Shown here: one piece after another, positions 16,813 to 27,461 of the stretch | How positions within the stretch are numbered: position 1 is the stretch's first letter | Layout of the letters: each line of letters starts with the position of its first letter | DNA from: Streptomyces sp. NRRL S-244 | GTDB lineage: Bacteria > Actinomycetota > Actinomycetes > Streptomycetales > Streptomycetaceae | NCBI RefSeq assembly: GCF_000717915.1 | Contig: NZ_JOCX01000021.1 | Span: forward strand, 62,001 to 126,000 | Length of the DNA: 64,000 nt | Direction of reading: 5' to 3' | Position numbers and translations under genes: made by a program | Notes under the pieces: model-generated | The model's database searches: none | What the model saw: the letters and a program-made list of their open reading frames with translations, nothing else | What the model was told of the DNA's origin: nothing

Positions 16813-18237
16813 GTGTCTTCGTACGACAACCACCTGTCCCGCCGGGCGTTCGGAAGCGCCGTCGGAGTGAGTGCGGCGGCCGCCGCGGTGGGGCTCGGGG
16901 CCGGCCCGGCCGCCGCCTCCGACGCCTCCGGGACCGGCCCCGAGGAGCGCCCGTTCCAGGCCGCCCGCGGCCGGCGTTCGCGGCGCCCGAACGTCCTGTT
17001 CATCCTCGGCGACGACCTGGGCTGGGCCGACCTCTCCTCGTACGGCTCCCCGCACATCAAGACCCCGAACCTGGACCGGCTGGCCCGCCAGGGGGTCCGC
17101 TTCACCGACGCCTACTCCGGCTCCGCCACCTGCTCGCCGACCCGGTTCAGCCTGTACACGGGCCGCTACCCGGGCCGGACCGAGGGCGGGCTCGCCGAGC
17201 CCATCGCCGACAAGAGCGCCGGCCTGGAGCCCACCCACCCCACGCTGGCCTCACTGCTGCGCGCCTCCGGCTACGCGACCGCGCTGATCGGCAAGTGGCA
17301 CTGCGGCTACCTGCCCGACTACAGCCCGACCAAGTCGGGCTGGGACGAGTTCTTCGGGAACTTCGGCGGGGCCCTGGAGTACTACTCCAAGCTGGGCCTG
17401 GGCGGCGAGTACGACCTCTACGAGGGCGACGCCACCTACAAGGACCTGCGCTACTACACGCGGATCATCACCGAGCGCGCCGCCGAGTACGTCTCCCGCG
17501 ACCACGGCGGCAAGCCCTGGCTGCTGAACCTCAACTTCACCACCCCGCACTGGCCGTGGATCGCCGACGGGGACACCGAGGCGAGCGCCGAGGTCGAACG
17601 CCGGATCAAGGCGGGCGACGCCCGGGCACTGTGGCACCAGGACGGCGGCTCCGTGGACAAGTACCGGCAGATGGTGGAGGACCTCGACCGCTCGGTCGGC
17701 GAAGTGCTGAAGGCCCTCAAGCGCTCCGGTCAGGAGGAGGACACCCTGGTCTTCTTCTCCAGCGACAACGGCGGCGAGCGCTTCTCGTACAACTGGCCGC
17801 TCTCCGGCAACAAGGCCTCCCTCCAGGAGGGCGGGATCCGGGTGCCGAACATCGTGCGCTGGCCCGCCCGGATCGACGGCGGCCAGGTCAGCCGGGTCCC
17901 GGTCTTCACCCCGGACTGGACGGCGACCCTGCTGGAGCTGGCCGGGACCCGGCCGGACCCGGCCCATCCGCTGGACGGGGTGAGCCTGGCCGGATACCTG
18001 CTGCGCGGCGAGAAGACCGCGGAGCGGAACCTGTTCTGGCGGGTGCGCGGGGAGCGGGCCCTGCGCCGCGGGGACTGGAAGTACTACCGCGGCAAGACGG
18101 GCAAGGACCAGCTGTTCAACCTGGCCGGGGACGTCCGCGAACAGGCCGACAAGGCGGCCCTGGAGCCGGCCAGGCTGGCGGAGCTGCGCGCGGCCTGGGA
18201 GAAGGTGGACGCGGGGCTGCTGCCGTACCCGAACTGA
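16813..18237 (+). CDS. Exported sulfatase (Tat signal, Cys-type formylglycine site)
   Basis: A 474-residue secreted type I sulfatase. The N-terminus carries a Tat signal (LSRRAFG with twin Arg at 10-11, then an Ala-rich hydrophobic stretch to about 36). The domain starts PNVLFILGDDLGWADL, with the metal-binding Asp pair at 67-68. The catalytic motif CSPTR (107-111) is the Cys-type signature converted to formylglycine by FGE or an anaerobic enzyme. SSDNGGERFS and GNKASLQEGGIRVP complete the metal and substrate site, and a C-terminal subdomain follows. It probably hydrolyses a sulfate ester outside the cell; the substrate is unknown. GTG 16813 is chosen because GGAG lies five bases upstream. 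Confidence 0.95.
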   Translation: MSSYDNHLSRRAFGSAVGVSAAAAAVGLGAGPAAASDASGTGPEERPFQAARGRRSRRPNVLFILGDDLGWADLSSYGSPHIKTPNLDRLARQGVRFTDAYSGSATCSPTRFSLYTGRYPGRTEGGLAEPIADKSAGLEPTHPTLASLLRASGYATALIGKWHCGYLPDYSPTKSGWDEFFGNFGGALEYYSKLGLGGEYDLYEGDATYKDLRYYTRIITERAAEYVSRDHGGKPWLLNLNFTTPHWPWIADGDTEASAEVERRIKAGDARALWHQDGGSVDKYRQMVEDLDRSVGEVLKALKRSGQEEDTLVFFSSDNGGERFSYNWPLSGNKASLQEGGIRVPNIVRWPARIDGGQVSRVPVFTPDWTATLLELAGTRPDPAHPLDGVSLAGYLLRGEKTAERNLFWRVRGERALRRGDWKYYRGKTGKDQLFNLAGDVREQADKAALEPARLAELRAAWEKVDAGLLPYPN

Positions 18238-18248
18238 CCTGCGGATGC

Positions 18249-18282
18249 CGGGCGTCGGGCGTCGGGCGTCGGGCGTCGGGCG
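18249..18282. repeat. Short 7-base tandem repeat
   Basis: Four to five copies of CGGGCGT between the convergent sulfatase and META-domain genes. It is a simple-sequence array in the place where a terminator would be expected. No hairpin is visible. Confidence 0.85.
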
Positions 18283-18284
18283 GG

Positions 18285-19100
18285 TCATTCCGCGGCCGAG
18301 GCGGCCGTCGCGGTCAGGCCCGTGCCGTCCGGCGCGGTGAGGGTGAGCGTCCCGCCCTTGATCCTCCAGGTGAGCGGGGAGGCGGCGAAGAGCTCGGTCA
18401 GCTTCCGCTCGACCTCGCCCGCCGGGCCCTCGCAGGCCATCCGGGTCGTGGTCAGCGGCCCGAAGGTGAGCTGGGCGCCGTCACCGGTGGCCTTGGCGCT
18501 GAACCGGTTGCAGCCGAGGCTGCCGCTCGCGGCCAGGTCGGCGCCGATGGTGAAGACGGCCTTGCCGGCCGCCCCGGCCGGCAAGGAGGCGGCGCTCTGG
18601 CCGCTGACCAGGGAGGTCACGGTCCACGTGGTGGTGGTGAGCGGGGCGTCCGGGGCCGGGGGTTCCGAGCTCATCGCGATCGTGCTCCCGTCGGCGGTCT
18701 TCAGGGTGAGCCGGTCCGGCTGCCGGTCGACCGTCAGCCGGCCGGTCAGGAGCTTGGCGAAGGCCGTCTCGAACTCCGTGTTCTCGCAGGCCATGGCGGT
18801 GGTGGAGCCCGGTTTCACGGTGATGGCGCTCGCGCCGTCGTGGGTGACCTCGGCGGTGAATCCGTTGCAGCCGTAGTTGCCGGTGGCCTGGTCGGGTCCG
18901 CCCGCCGGGAAGGTGACCCGGGCGACGGAGGGCGCAGTGAGGGTCTTCCCGCCCACGGTCAGGCTCTGTACGAACCAGGTCCCGGCCGAGCCGTGTCCCG
19001 GGAGGGTGCCGCGCGTACCGCCGCCGTCACTGCAGGCGGTGGCGGCGGCCAGGGTCAGGAGGGCGACGAGGGCAGCGGGGAGGTGCCGTAGCGTACGCAT
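18285..19100 (-). CDS. Lipoprotein with two META domains
   Basis: A 271-residue lipoprotein. The signal peptide ends in a lipobox-like LAAATAC (Cys at about 23). Two homologous META-type domains follow (about 35-140 and 150-268), each with the pattern of a 'GTWxVxSL' opening, a G-NYGCNGF or G-SLGCNRF core with conserved Cys, a 'TTxMACE' segment with a second Cys, and a closing 'LTLxxxDG' strand. META domains occur in HslJ-like heat-shock and secreted proteins; the function is not known, though the repeated pair of Cys may form a disulfide. I take ATG 19098-19100 as the start. The upstream DNA contains a direct repeat. Confidence 0.9.
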   Translation of the reverse strand: MRTLRHLPAALVALLTLAAATACSDGGGTRGTLPGHGSAGTWFVQSLTVGGKTLTAPSVARVTFPAGGPDQATGNYGCNGFTAEVTHDGASAITVKPGSTTAMACENTEFETAFAKLLTGRLTVDRQPDRLTLKTADGSTIAMSSEPPAPDAPLTTTTWTVTSLVSGQSAASLPAGAAGKAVFTIGADLAASGSLGCNRFSAKATGDGAQLTFGPLTTTRMACEGPAGEVERKLTELFAASPLTWRIKGGTLTLTAPDGTGLTATAASAAE

Positions 19101-19110
19101 GCCCCTGGGA

Positions 19111-19169
19111 CGGATCCCGCGCGGACGCGGTTCCACGCCGGAGCGGATCCCGCGCGGAGGCGGTTCCAC
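19111..19169. repeat. 26-base direct repeat upstream of the META-domain gene
   Basis: Two copies (19111-19136 and 19144-19169, period 33) of a unit that begins CGGATCCCGCGCGGA and ends GCGGTTCCAC, with one mismatch. It lies between the start of the META gene and the stop of the next gene upstream. It may be an operator, a duplication, or a relic of slippage. Confidence 0.8.
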
Positions 19170-19180
19170 GGCGGGCCGGC

Positions 19181-19972
19181 TCAGCTCATGACCGGGAGCA
19201 GCGCCGACAGGTCGGCCCGCTCGCCACTGGCCCTGACCTGCGCGTTCTCCACGGCCGCGGCCCAGTCCGTACGCCCGGTGGCCAGCCGGATCCAGGTCAG
19301 CGGGTCCGTCTCCACCACGTTCGGCGGGGTGCCGCGGGTGTGCCGCGGCCCCTCGATGCACTGGACCACCGCGAACGGCGGGATCCGTACCTCCACCGAG
19401 CCGCCCGGGGCCTTCAGCGCGAGGGCGTCGGCGAGCAGCCGGGTGCAGGCCGCCAGGGCCTGCCGCTCGATCGGGATGTCCAGGCCCGCGGCCCGGTTGA
19501 GGTCGTCGGTGTGCACCACGAGCTCCACGGTCCGGGTGACCAGGAAATCGGCCAGGGTCATGTCCCCGATCCACAGGTCCAGCACCCTGCTGCCCGGGTT
19601 CGCGGCCAGCTCCTCGGCCATACGGGTGCCCGCGCGCTCGTACAGCTCGGGCAGCGGGGCGCCCTCCAGGGTCTCCTTGGCCGCCTCGGCGATCTTCCCC
19701 GCGAGCGAGGCGGTGGCGAAGGGCCATTCGACGGCCGTCAGCTCCGGTACGGCGGCCGGGGGCCGGGCCAGTCCGGCCGCCAGCGAGTGGGCGATCCACG
19801 CGAGGTGCGCCGCGAGTTCGGCGACGCTCCACGCGCCGACCCCGCTGGGCCGCGCCAGCTGCTCGTCGCCCAACTCCCGTACAGCGTCGGCCACATGCCC
19901 GAACTGTGCGGTGACGGCCGCACGGATCTTCGCGGCGTCGTAGGTGCGGGCCCTCTTCTTGGCGGGTGGCAT
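19181..19972 (-). CDS. Maleylpyruvate isomerase / mycothiol-dependent DinB-like family protein
   Basis: A 263-residue protein of the actinobacterial DinB/MDMPI fold. After KKRARTYDAAKIRAAVTAQFGHVADAV comes the four-helix region with GVGAWSVAELAAHLAW (putative metal-binding His), then a RTVELVVHTDDLNRAAG segment with the second His and Asp typical of mycothiol-dependent maleylpyruvate isomerases. A C-terminal SCP2-like domain (SVEVRIPPFAVVQCIEG ... LTWIRLATGR) follows. Members use mycothiol or bacillithiol as cofactor; the substrate of this one is unknown. It lies upstream of the META lipoprotein on the same strand and after a strong terminator from purL. Confidence 0.88.
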   Translation of the reverse strand: MPPAKKRARTYDAAKIRAAVTAQFGHVADAVRELGDEQLARPSGVGAWSVAELAAHLAWIAHSLAAGLARPPAAVPELTAVEWPFATASLAGKIAEAAKETLEGAPLPELYERAGTRMAEELAANPGSRVLDLWIGDMTLADFLVTRTVELVVHTDDLNRAAGLDIPIERQALAACTRLLADALALKAPGGSVEVRIPPFAVVQCIEGPRHTRGTPPNVVETDPLTWIRLATGRTDWAAAVENAQVRASGERADLSALLPVMS

Positions 19973-20019
19973 GGCCCGACCCTATCCGCCGGGTCCGACA
20001 ACGGCCCGGGCTCGCAACG

Positions 20020-20059
20020 CCCGAGCCCCCGCCCGGAAGACTCCGGACGGGGGCTCGGG
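20020..20059 (-). terminator. Terminator after purL
   Basis: An 18-base-pair stem with a single mismatch (CCCGAGCCCCCG, then CCGGA, with their complements) and a short loop. It sits 18 bases after the purL stop and separates the purine operon from the isomerase-family gene. Confidence 0.85.
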
Positions 20060-20076
20060 AACGAGCGCGGGCGGGA

Positions 20077-22322
<2,246 letters not shown>

Positions 22323-22326
<4 letters not shown>

Positions 22327-23003
22327 GCGGAGACCAGCTTCTTCAGGACCGAGGTGAAGAACGGGAGGCCGTCGGTGCGGCCCGTCCCGATCAGCGGCTC
22401 GACCGCGTGCTCGGGGTGCGGCATGAGGCCGACCACGTTGCCCGCGGCGTTGGTGATGCCGGCGATGTCGCGCAGCGACCCGTTCGGGTTCACGTCGACG
22501 TACCGGAAGGCCACGCGGCCTTCGGCCTCGAGCTCGTCGAGGACGCGCTCGTCGGCGACGTACCGGCCGTCCATGTTCTTCAGCGGTACGGAGATCTCCT
22601 GGCCGGCGGTGTAGTCGCCGGTCCACGCGGTCTCCGCGTTCTCCACCCGCAGCTTCTGGTCGCGGCAGATGAAGTGCAGGTGGTTGTTGCGGAGCATCGC
22701 CCCCGGCAGCAGGTGGGCCTCGGTGAGGACCTGGAAGCCGTTGCAGATGCCGAGGACCGGCATGCCGGCCTTGGCCTGCTCGATGATGGTCTCCATCACC
22801 GGCGAGAACCGGGAGATGGCTCCGGCGCGCAGGTAGTCCCCGTAGGAGAAGCCGCCCGCGAGGACGACCGCGTCGACCTGGTGCAGGTCCTTGTCGCGGT
22901 GCCACAGCGAAACGGGCTCGGCCCCCGCGAGGCGGACGGCGCGCAGCGAGTCACGGTCGTCGAGCGTTCCGGGGAACGTGACGACTCCGATGCGAGTGGT
23001 CAC
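22323..23003 (-). CDS. purQ: Phosphoribosylformylglycinamidine synthase, glutamine amidotransferase subunit
   Basis: A 226-residue class I glutamine amidotransferase. The nucleophile is in [10 protein letters not shown] and the catalytic His/Glu in [10 protein letters not shown]. It supplies ammonia from glutamine to PurL. Start GTG at 23001-23003, three bases after the purS stop; the end overlaps purL by ATGA. This tight packing implies co-translation of the complex. Confidence 0.98.
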
Positions 23004-23005
23004 CG

Positions 23006-23251
23006 TCAGGCCTCGACCTTCACGGTGAAGTCTTCGATGACGGTGTTGGCGAGGAACGTTTCGGCCATCTTGTGGATGCGGTCGAGGGCGGCCTGGTCGA
23101 CCGGTCCCTCCACTTCCAGTTCGAAGCGCTTCCCCTGGCGGACGTCGGCGATGCCCTCGAATCCCAGGCGCGGCAGTGCACGCTGCACCGCCTGGCCCTG
23201 AGGGTCGAGGATCTCCGGCTTGAGCATGACGTCGACTACGACGCGTGCCAC
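23006..23251 (-). CDS. purS: Phosphoribosylformylglycinamidine synthase, PurS subunit
   Basis: An 81-residue PurS, the small dimeric bridging subunit that shuttles ammonia between PurQ and PurL. It has the family pattern [30 protein letters not shown] and a second repeat of the beta-alpha-beta fold ending FTVKVEA. Two GTG codons are possible; I choose 23249-23251 because GGGAG lies at the right distance. It is the first gene of purSQL. The 364-base region upstream is shared with the divergent lsr2-like gene. Confidence 0.96.
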   Translation of the reverse strand: MARVVVDVMLKPEILDPQGQAVQRALPRLGFEGIADVRQGKRFELEVEGPVDQAALDRIHKMAETFLANTVIEDFTVKVEA

Positions 23252-23615
23252 TGGCACTCCCGATGGGTGGTTGGTGCGAAGGCGGTTCCCTCAGCGTACC
23301 CGGCCGAAATTTCTACGCGGGTAGATATCTCCGGGCCGCGACCGGGGCCGCGATCACCCGCCCGTTTCGGCTTCACCAACGCTTCGCAAAATCCACCGGA
23401 AAACCACGCGCCCGGCATTGCGGCGGGACACGCGGAGATAATTAACTGGACTTCGCAATGCAATGGGAATCAAGGTACAAAGGATTCCACCGGGGCGGCG
23501 GCATTTTTCGCCGTACGACTCGGGACGGAATGATGCATTGCTCCGAAACATCCACACAGGCGACATCACCGCACGTCCAACGGGTGAGCGACGTCGCACG
23601 AAGGGACCGATATCC
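23252..23615. other. Intergenic region between purS and the lsr2-like gene
   Basis: This divergent promoter region is relatively AT-rich, especially 23380-23490 (AATTAACTGG, AAAATCCACC). An imperfect inverted repeat TCTAC-GCGG-GTAGA lies at 23312-23325, about 60 bases from the purS start, and is followed by GATATC. No gene is supported; the frame that extends the lsr2-like protein upstream to 23463 lacks conservation and a ribosome site. Confidence 0.5.
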
Positions 23616-23933
23616 GTGGCGCAGCGCGTAGTAGTCACGATCTCCGACGACATCGACGGCGGAGAAGCGGCGGAAACGGTCACGTTCGGCCTGGACGGTA
23701 AGTCCTACGAGATCGACCTCAATCTGGCGAACGCAAAGAAACTGCGGAAGAGCCTCGAGCCCTTCGTCGCCGCCGGACGCCGGCAGGCCCGTTCCGGGAA
23801 GACGTACAAGCACACCTCGCTGGCCCCGGACCCGGCGGTCGTCCGCGCCTGGGCCCGGTCCAACAACCTCGACGTGCCGCCGCGCGGCCGCATCCCGAAG
23901 CGGGTGTACGCGGCGTACAACGAGGCTCACTGA
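23616..23933 (+). CDS. lsrL: Lsr2-family nucleoid-associated protein (LsrL-type)
   Basis: A 105-residue H-NS-like xenogeneic silencer paralogue. The N-terminal beta-sheet oligomerisation domain reads AQRVVVTISDDIDGGEAAETVTFGLDGKSYEIDL. The C-terminal DNA-binding domain contains the minor-groove hook RGR in VPPRGRIPKRV. Streptomyces has two such proteins, Lsr2 and LsrL; in S. coelicolor lsrL lies beside purSQL as I recall, and the same neighbour here supports LsrL. AAGGGA precedes GTG 23616. Lsr2 proteins bind AT-rich DNA and repress specialised metabolite clusters, so this gene may affect the cluster at 36-60 kb, but that is inference. Confidence 0.92.
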   Translation: MAQRVVVTISDDIDGGEAAETVTFGLDGKSYEIDLNLANAKKLRKSLEPFVAAGRRQARSGKTYKHTSLAPDPAVVRAWARSNNLDVPPRGRIPKRVYAAYNEAH

Positions 23934-24065
23934 GGCCTCGCCGGCCCCCGACCGGGCCCGCTAACCGGGCCCGCCGGGGGCCGATTTGCCATCCACCCCC
24001 TCCGGTCCGCTAGTGTGTGGATCACGCCGAGGGGCGAGGCCGCAGGTCAAAGCCCCGAAGGTCGT

Positions 24066-24137
24066 GCGGGTGTAGTTCAGTAGCAGAACATCCCCCTTCC
24101 AGGGGGAAGGCGCAGTGTGCGATCCCTGTCACCCGCT
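24066..24137 (+). tRNA. tRNA-Gly (UCC)
   Basis: A 72-base cloverleaf with acceptor stem GCGGGTG/CACCCGC, anticodon TCC in stem CCCCC/GGGGG, discriminator T. It is followed 80 bases on by tRNA-Gly (GCC). Confidence 0.95.
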
Positions 24138-24217
24138 CTGCAACGCTTTACAGACCACTCCGGTGGATCGGGTAGAGTGATGCACGCATCGCGACGGCAT
24201 TCATGCCGGAGCAGCAT

Positions 24218-24290
<73 letters not shown>

Positions 24291-24297
24291 CAGCGAG

Positions 24298-24328
24298 CAA
24301 AGGCCCTGATCAATGATCAGGGCCTTTG
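24298..24328 (+). terminator. Terminator after tRNA-Gly (GCC) copy 1
   Basis: A 14-base-pair perfect stem CAAAGGCCCTGATC with its complement, loop AAT, eight bases after the tRNA. Confidence 0.88.
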
Positions 24329-24407
24329 TCGTATGCGTTTACCGTGGACCTGGGGACGTCGGCAGGTGTCGGCTGGTGTCGACCAACGTCATCGGGGGGC
24401 TGGGACC

Positions 24408-25634
24408 GTGTCGAAGCTGACGGGGTGGTGGAGGAACCGCAGCAGTGCGGCCAAGGTCGAGCTCTACACCCGCTGGTCATTGCACTTCTTCGTGCTCCTC
24501 GAATCCTTCGCGGTGCTCTTCGGCCTCGCCCCCGAGGGCCTCGGCTCCGTCACCGGCGCCCTGCTCCCGCCCCTGTGCGCGCAGATCGCGCTGAGCGGAG
24601 TCGTGGCTTCCAGGGCGCTGGACTGGGTGCTCGGCCGGCGCGAACGGCCCGTACGCCTGGCGGTGGCCCTCGCCGTGCTGACCGCCGCGCTGGCGGTCGC
24701 CGTACTGGTCCTGCGCTCCGTCGGCGCCCTCTCCCACGAGGGCGTCGCCCCCTCCCTCGTGGTCAACACGGTCGCGTTCGCCTCGGGTTCGCTGACGCTG
24801 GCGCTGACAAGGGTCCGGCACATGCTCTGCCTCGCCCCCGCCGCGGGCGCCTCGGCGGCGGCCGTGGCCCTGGCGGTGGGGCACCCCGCCGGGGAGGCGG
24901 CCGGCTACGGGGTCGGCGTCCTGCTCACCTGTGGCCTGCTGGTCCTGGCCTGCGGCTTCTCCTCCTGGCTGCTGAAGACGGTGTACGAGCTCGACCGGGC
25001 CCGGGAACTCCAGGCGCAGCTCGCCGTCGCCCAGGAGCGGCTGCGCTTCGGACGGGACCTGCACGACGTGATGGGCCGCAATCTCGCGGTGATCGCGCTC
25101 AAGAGCGAGCTGGCCGTCCAGCTGGCCCGGCGCGAACGCCCGGAGGCCGTGGACCAGATGATCGAGGTCCAGCGCATCGCCGCCGAGTCCCAGCGCGAGG
25201 TGCGCGACGTCGTACGCGGCTATCGCGAGGCGGATCTCACCGTGGAGCTGGAGGGCGCCCACGGGGTGCTCAGCGCGGCCGGAATGGACTGCCGCGTCGA
25301 AGTGGAGGCGGGCGGTGCGCTCCGCCCCGAAGTGCAGTCGGCGCTGGGCTGGGTGGTCCGGGAGGCGACCACCAACGTCCTGCGGCACGGGGACGCCCGC
25401 AGCTGCGTGATCCGGCTCACGGCACTCGACGGGGGCGCGCTGACGTTGCTGGTGGAGAACGACGGGGCCCCCGAGGTGCCGGCCGGACCGCCGGGCTCCG
25501 GGCTCGCGGGCCTGCGGGAGCGGCTCGCGGCCCTGGAGGGCACCTTGGAGGCCGGCCCCGTCGGCGGCGGCCGGTTCCGGCTGCTGGCCCGGATCCCGGG
25601 CGGACGACTGCGAGGACTGGAGGCACGGGCATGA
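24408..25634 (+). CDS. Two-component sensor histidine kinase (HisKA_3 / DesK type)
   Basis: A 408-residue membrane kinase. The first about 190 residues contain five to six hydrophobic segments without an obvious extracellular sensor domain, as in DesK-type sensors. The dimerisation/phosphoacceptor region reads ERLRFGRDLHDVMGRNLAVIALKSELA with His219. The ATPase domain has REATTNVLRHG (N box) and GSGLAGLRERL (G box). GTG 24408 follows GGGGGG by eight bases. The ATGA overlap with the next gene makes it the cognate kinase of that regulator. The signal is unknown; the DesK family often senses membrane or cell-envelope state. Confidence 0.94.
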   Translation: MSKLTGWWRNRSSAAKVELYTRWSLHFFVLLESFAVLFGLAPEGLGSVTGALLPPLCAQIALSGVVASRALDWVLGRRERPVRLAVALAVLTAALAVAVLVLRSVGALSHEGVAPSLVVNTVAFASGSLTLALTRVRHMLCLAPAAGASAAAVALAVGHPAGEAAGYGVGVLLTCGLLVLACGFSSWLLKTVYELDRARELQAQLAVAQERLRFGRDLHDVMGRNLAVIALKSELAVQLARRERPEAVDQMIEVQRIAAESQREVRDVVRGYREADLTVELEGAHGVLSAAGMDCRVEVEAGGALRPEVQSALGWVVREATTNVLRHGDARSCVIRLTALDGGALTLLVENDGAPEVPAGPPGSGLAGLRERLAALEGTLEAGPVGGGRFRLLARIPGGRLRGLEARA

Positions 25635-26242
25635 GCCCCGTACGCGTACTGCTGGCCGACGACGAGCACCTGATCCGCGGCGCGCTCGCCGCGCTGCTGG
25701 CCCTGGAGGACGACCTGCTGGTCGTCGCGGAGGCGGCCTCGGGGCCCGAGGCCCTCGCGATGGCGCGCGCCCACCGGCCGGACGTGGCCGTGCTGGACCT
25801 GCAGATGCCGGGGGCGGACGGTGTGAGTGTGGCCACATCGCTGCGGGCCGAACTCCCCCACTGCAAGACCATGATCGTGACCAGCCACGGCCGTCCCGGG
25901 CACCTGAAGAGGGCCCTCGCGGCGGGGGTGCGGGCCTTCGCGCCGAAGACGGTGTCGGCGCAGCGGCTGGCCGAGCTGATCCGCACGGTGCACGCCGGTG
26001 GCCGTTATGTGGACCCGGAGTTGGCGGCCGACGCGATCAGCGCGGGGGACTCCCCACTGACCGCGCGCGAGGCCGAGGTGCTGGAACTCGCGGGGGACGG
26101 GGCGCCGATCGCGGAGATCGCGGAGCGGGCCTCGCTCTCGCCCGGGACCGTACGGAACTACCTGTCGTCGGCGGCGACGAAGCTGGGCGCCGAGAACCGG
26201 CACACGGCAGTGCGTCTCGCACGCGAGAGAGGTTGGGTATAG
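25631..26242 (+). CDS. NarL/LuxR-type response regulator
   Basis: A 203-residue regulator. The receiver domain has the acidic pocket ADDEH at 9-13, phospho-acceptor Asp56 in VAVLDLQMP, the switch Thr/Ser in VTSHG and Lys in FAPKTVS. The C-terminal LuxR helix-turn-helix is LTAREAEVLELAGDGAPIAEIAERASLSPGTVRNYLSSAATKLG. Its ATG overlaps the kinase stop by four bases. The target genes are unknown; the pair stands alone between two tRNA-Gly genes. It resembles DesR-type regulators. Confidence 0.94.
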   Translation: MSPVRVLLADDEHLIRGALAALLALEDDLLVVAEAASGPEALAMARAHRPDVAVLDLQMPGADGVSVATSLRAELPHCKTMIVTSHGRPGHLKRALAAGVRAFAPKTVSAQRLAELIRTVHAGGRYVDPELAADAISAGDSPLTAREAEVLELAGDGAPIAEIAERASLSPGTVRNYLSSAATKLGAENRHTAVRLARERGWV

Positions 26243-26266
26243 TAGGTCTCGCGTTACGGCGCACCT

Positions 26267-26339
<73 letters not shown>

Positions 26340-26343
26340 CCAT

Positions 26344-26381
26344 CGAAGAAGCCCCCGGTCCTGTGACCGGGGGCTTCTTCG
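26344..26381 (+). terminator. Terminator after tRNA-Gly copy 2
   Basis: A 17-base-pair perfect stem beginning CGAAGAAGCCC, loop CTGT, five bases after the tRNA. Confidence 0.88.
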
Positions 26382-26439
26382 CGTCCGGGGCCCTTTCGGG
26401 CCCCGGACACCAGGGGTTTCGGGCCTGAGGCCTCAGGCC

Positions 26440-27342
26440 TCAGGCCCAGGAGAGGCCGGTGAGCCGCTCGTACGCCTCGATGTACTTGGCGCTGGTCTGC
26501 TCGGCGACCTCCTGCGGGAGGGCCGGCGGCGGGAGTTCGCCCGTGCGGTCCCAGCCGGAGGCGGGGGAGGTGAGCCAGTTGCGGACGAACTGCTTGTCGT
26601 AGGAGGGCTGCGCGCGGCCCGGCTCCCACTGGTCGGCCGGCCAGAAGCGGGAGGAGTCCGGGGTCAGCACCTCGTCGCCGGCGACGAGGGTGCCCTCCTG
26701 GTCGAAGCCGAACTCGAACTTGGTGTCGGCCAGGATGATCCCGCGCTCGCGGGCGATGTCGCGGGCCCGGCCGTACACGGCCAGGGTGGTCTGGCGCAGC
26801 AGCGCCGCCGTCTCGGCGCCGGTGGTGCGCGCGACCTCCTCGTACGAGACGTTCTCGTCGTGCTCGCCGACCTCGGCCTTGGCGGCCGGCGTGAAGATCG
26901 GGGCGGGCAGCTCGGAGCCGTCCACGAGCCCCTCGGGGAGGGCGAGTCCGCAGACCGTACGGGTCTTCTCGTACTCGGCGAGGCCGGAGCCGGTGAGGTA
27001 GCCGCGGGCCACGCACTCGACCGGGACCATCTCCAGGCTCTTGCAGATCAGCGTGCGGCCGGCCCAGTCGGCGGGGGCGCCCTCGGGCAGGTCCGTGCCG
27101 ATCACGTGGTTCGGGACGAGGTCCTTCAGCTGCTCGAACCACCAGAGGGAGAGCTGGGTCAGGACGCGGCCCTTGTCCGGGATCTCGGTGGGGAGCACCC
27201 AGTCGTACGCGGACATGCGGTCGCTGGCGACCATGACGAGGTTGCCGTCGCCGTCGCGGTAGAGGTCGCGCACCTTGCCGGTGTGGAGGTGGACGAGGCC
27301 GGGCACCTGAACCGGCTCGGGCTTTTCGACGAATCCGGACAC
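26440..27342 (-). CDS. purC: SAICAR synthetase (phosphoribosylaminoimidazole-succinocarboxamide synthase)
   Basis: A 300-residue PurC that joins CAIR and aspartate with ATP. Motifs are LHTGKVRDLYRDGDGNLVMVASDRMSAYDWVLPTEIPDKG at the N-terminus, VPVECVARGYLTGSG, and the C-terminal IILADTKFEFGFDQEG and DSSRFWPADQWEPG. Length and order are those of the actinobacterial/yeast-like form. GTG 27340-27342 has GGGAG five bases upstream. It stands alone, 119 bases downstream of the DMFase-like gene on the same strand. A palindromic GGCCTGAGGCCTCAGGCC-like run follows its stop. Confidence 0.97.
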   Translation of the reverse strand: MSGFVEKPEPVQVPGLVHLHTGKVRDLYRDGDGNLVMVASDRMSAYDWVLPTEIPDKGRVLTQLSLWWFEQLKDLVPNHVIGTDLPEGAPADWAGRTLICKSLEMVPVECVARGYLTGSGLAEYEKTRTVCGLALPEGLVDGSELPAPIFTPAAKAEVGEHDENVSYEEVARTTGAETAALLRQTTLAVYGRARDIARERGIILADTKFEFGFDQEGTLVAGDEVLTPDSSRFWPADQWEPGRAQPSYDKQFVRNWLTSPASGWDRTGELPPPALPQEVAEQTSAKYIEAYERLTGLSWA

Positions 27343-27461
27343 GGGGTCTCCCTGTGGTTCTGTACGAGCGCAGCCCCATTCTCCCGCACGGTGGCCGGTG
27401 CCCGGTTCCGGGGGGTGCGCGGCGCGGCGCCCGACGGGCCCGTCGTGGTGCCCGGCCCGGC

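Noticed and set aside
23463..23615. N-terminal extension of the Lsr2-like protein.
   Set aside because: Lsr2 proteins begin at AQRVVV; the extension is not conserved in the family and GTG 23616 has its own ribosome site.
26421..26447. GGCCTGAGGCCTCAGGCCTCAGG-like run after purC as an operator.
   Set aside because: It lies downstream of the stop and is explained by a short palindromic repeat or weak terminator.
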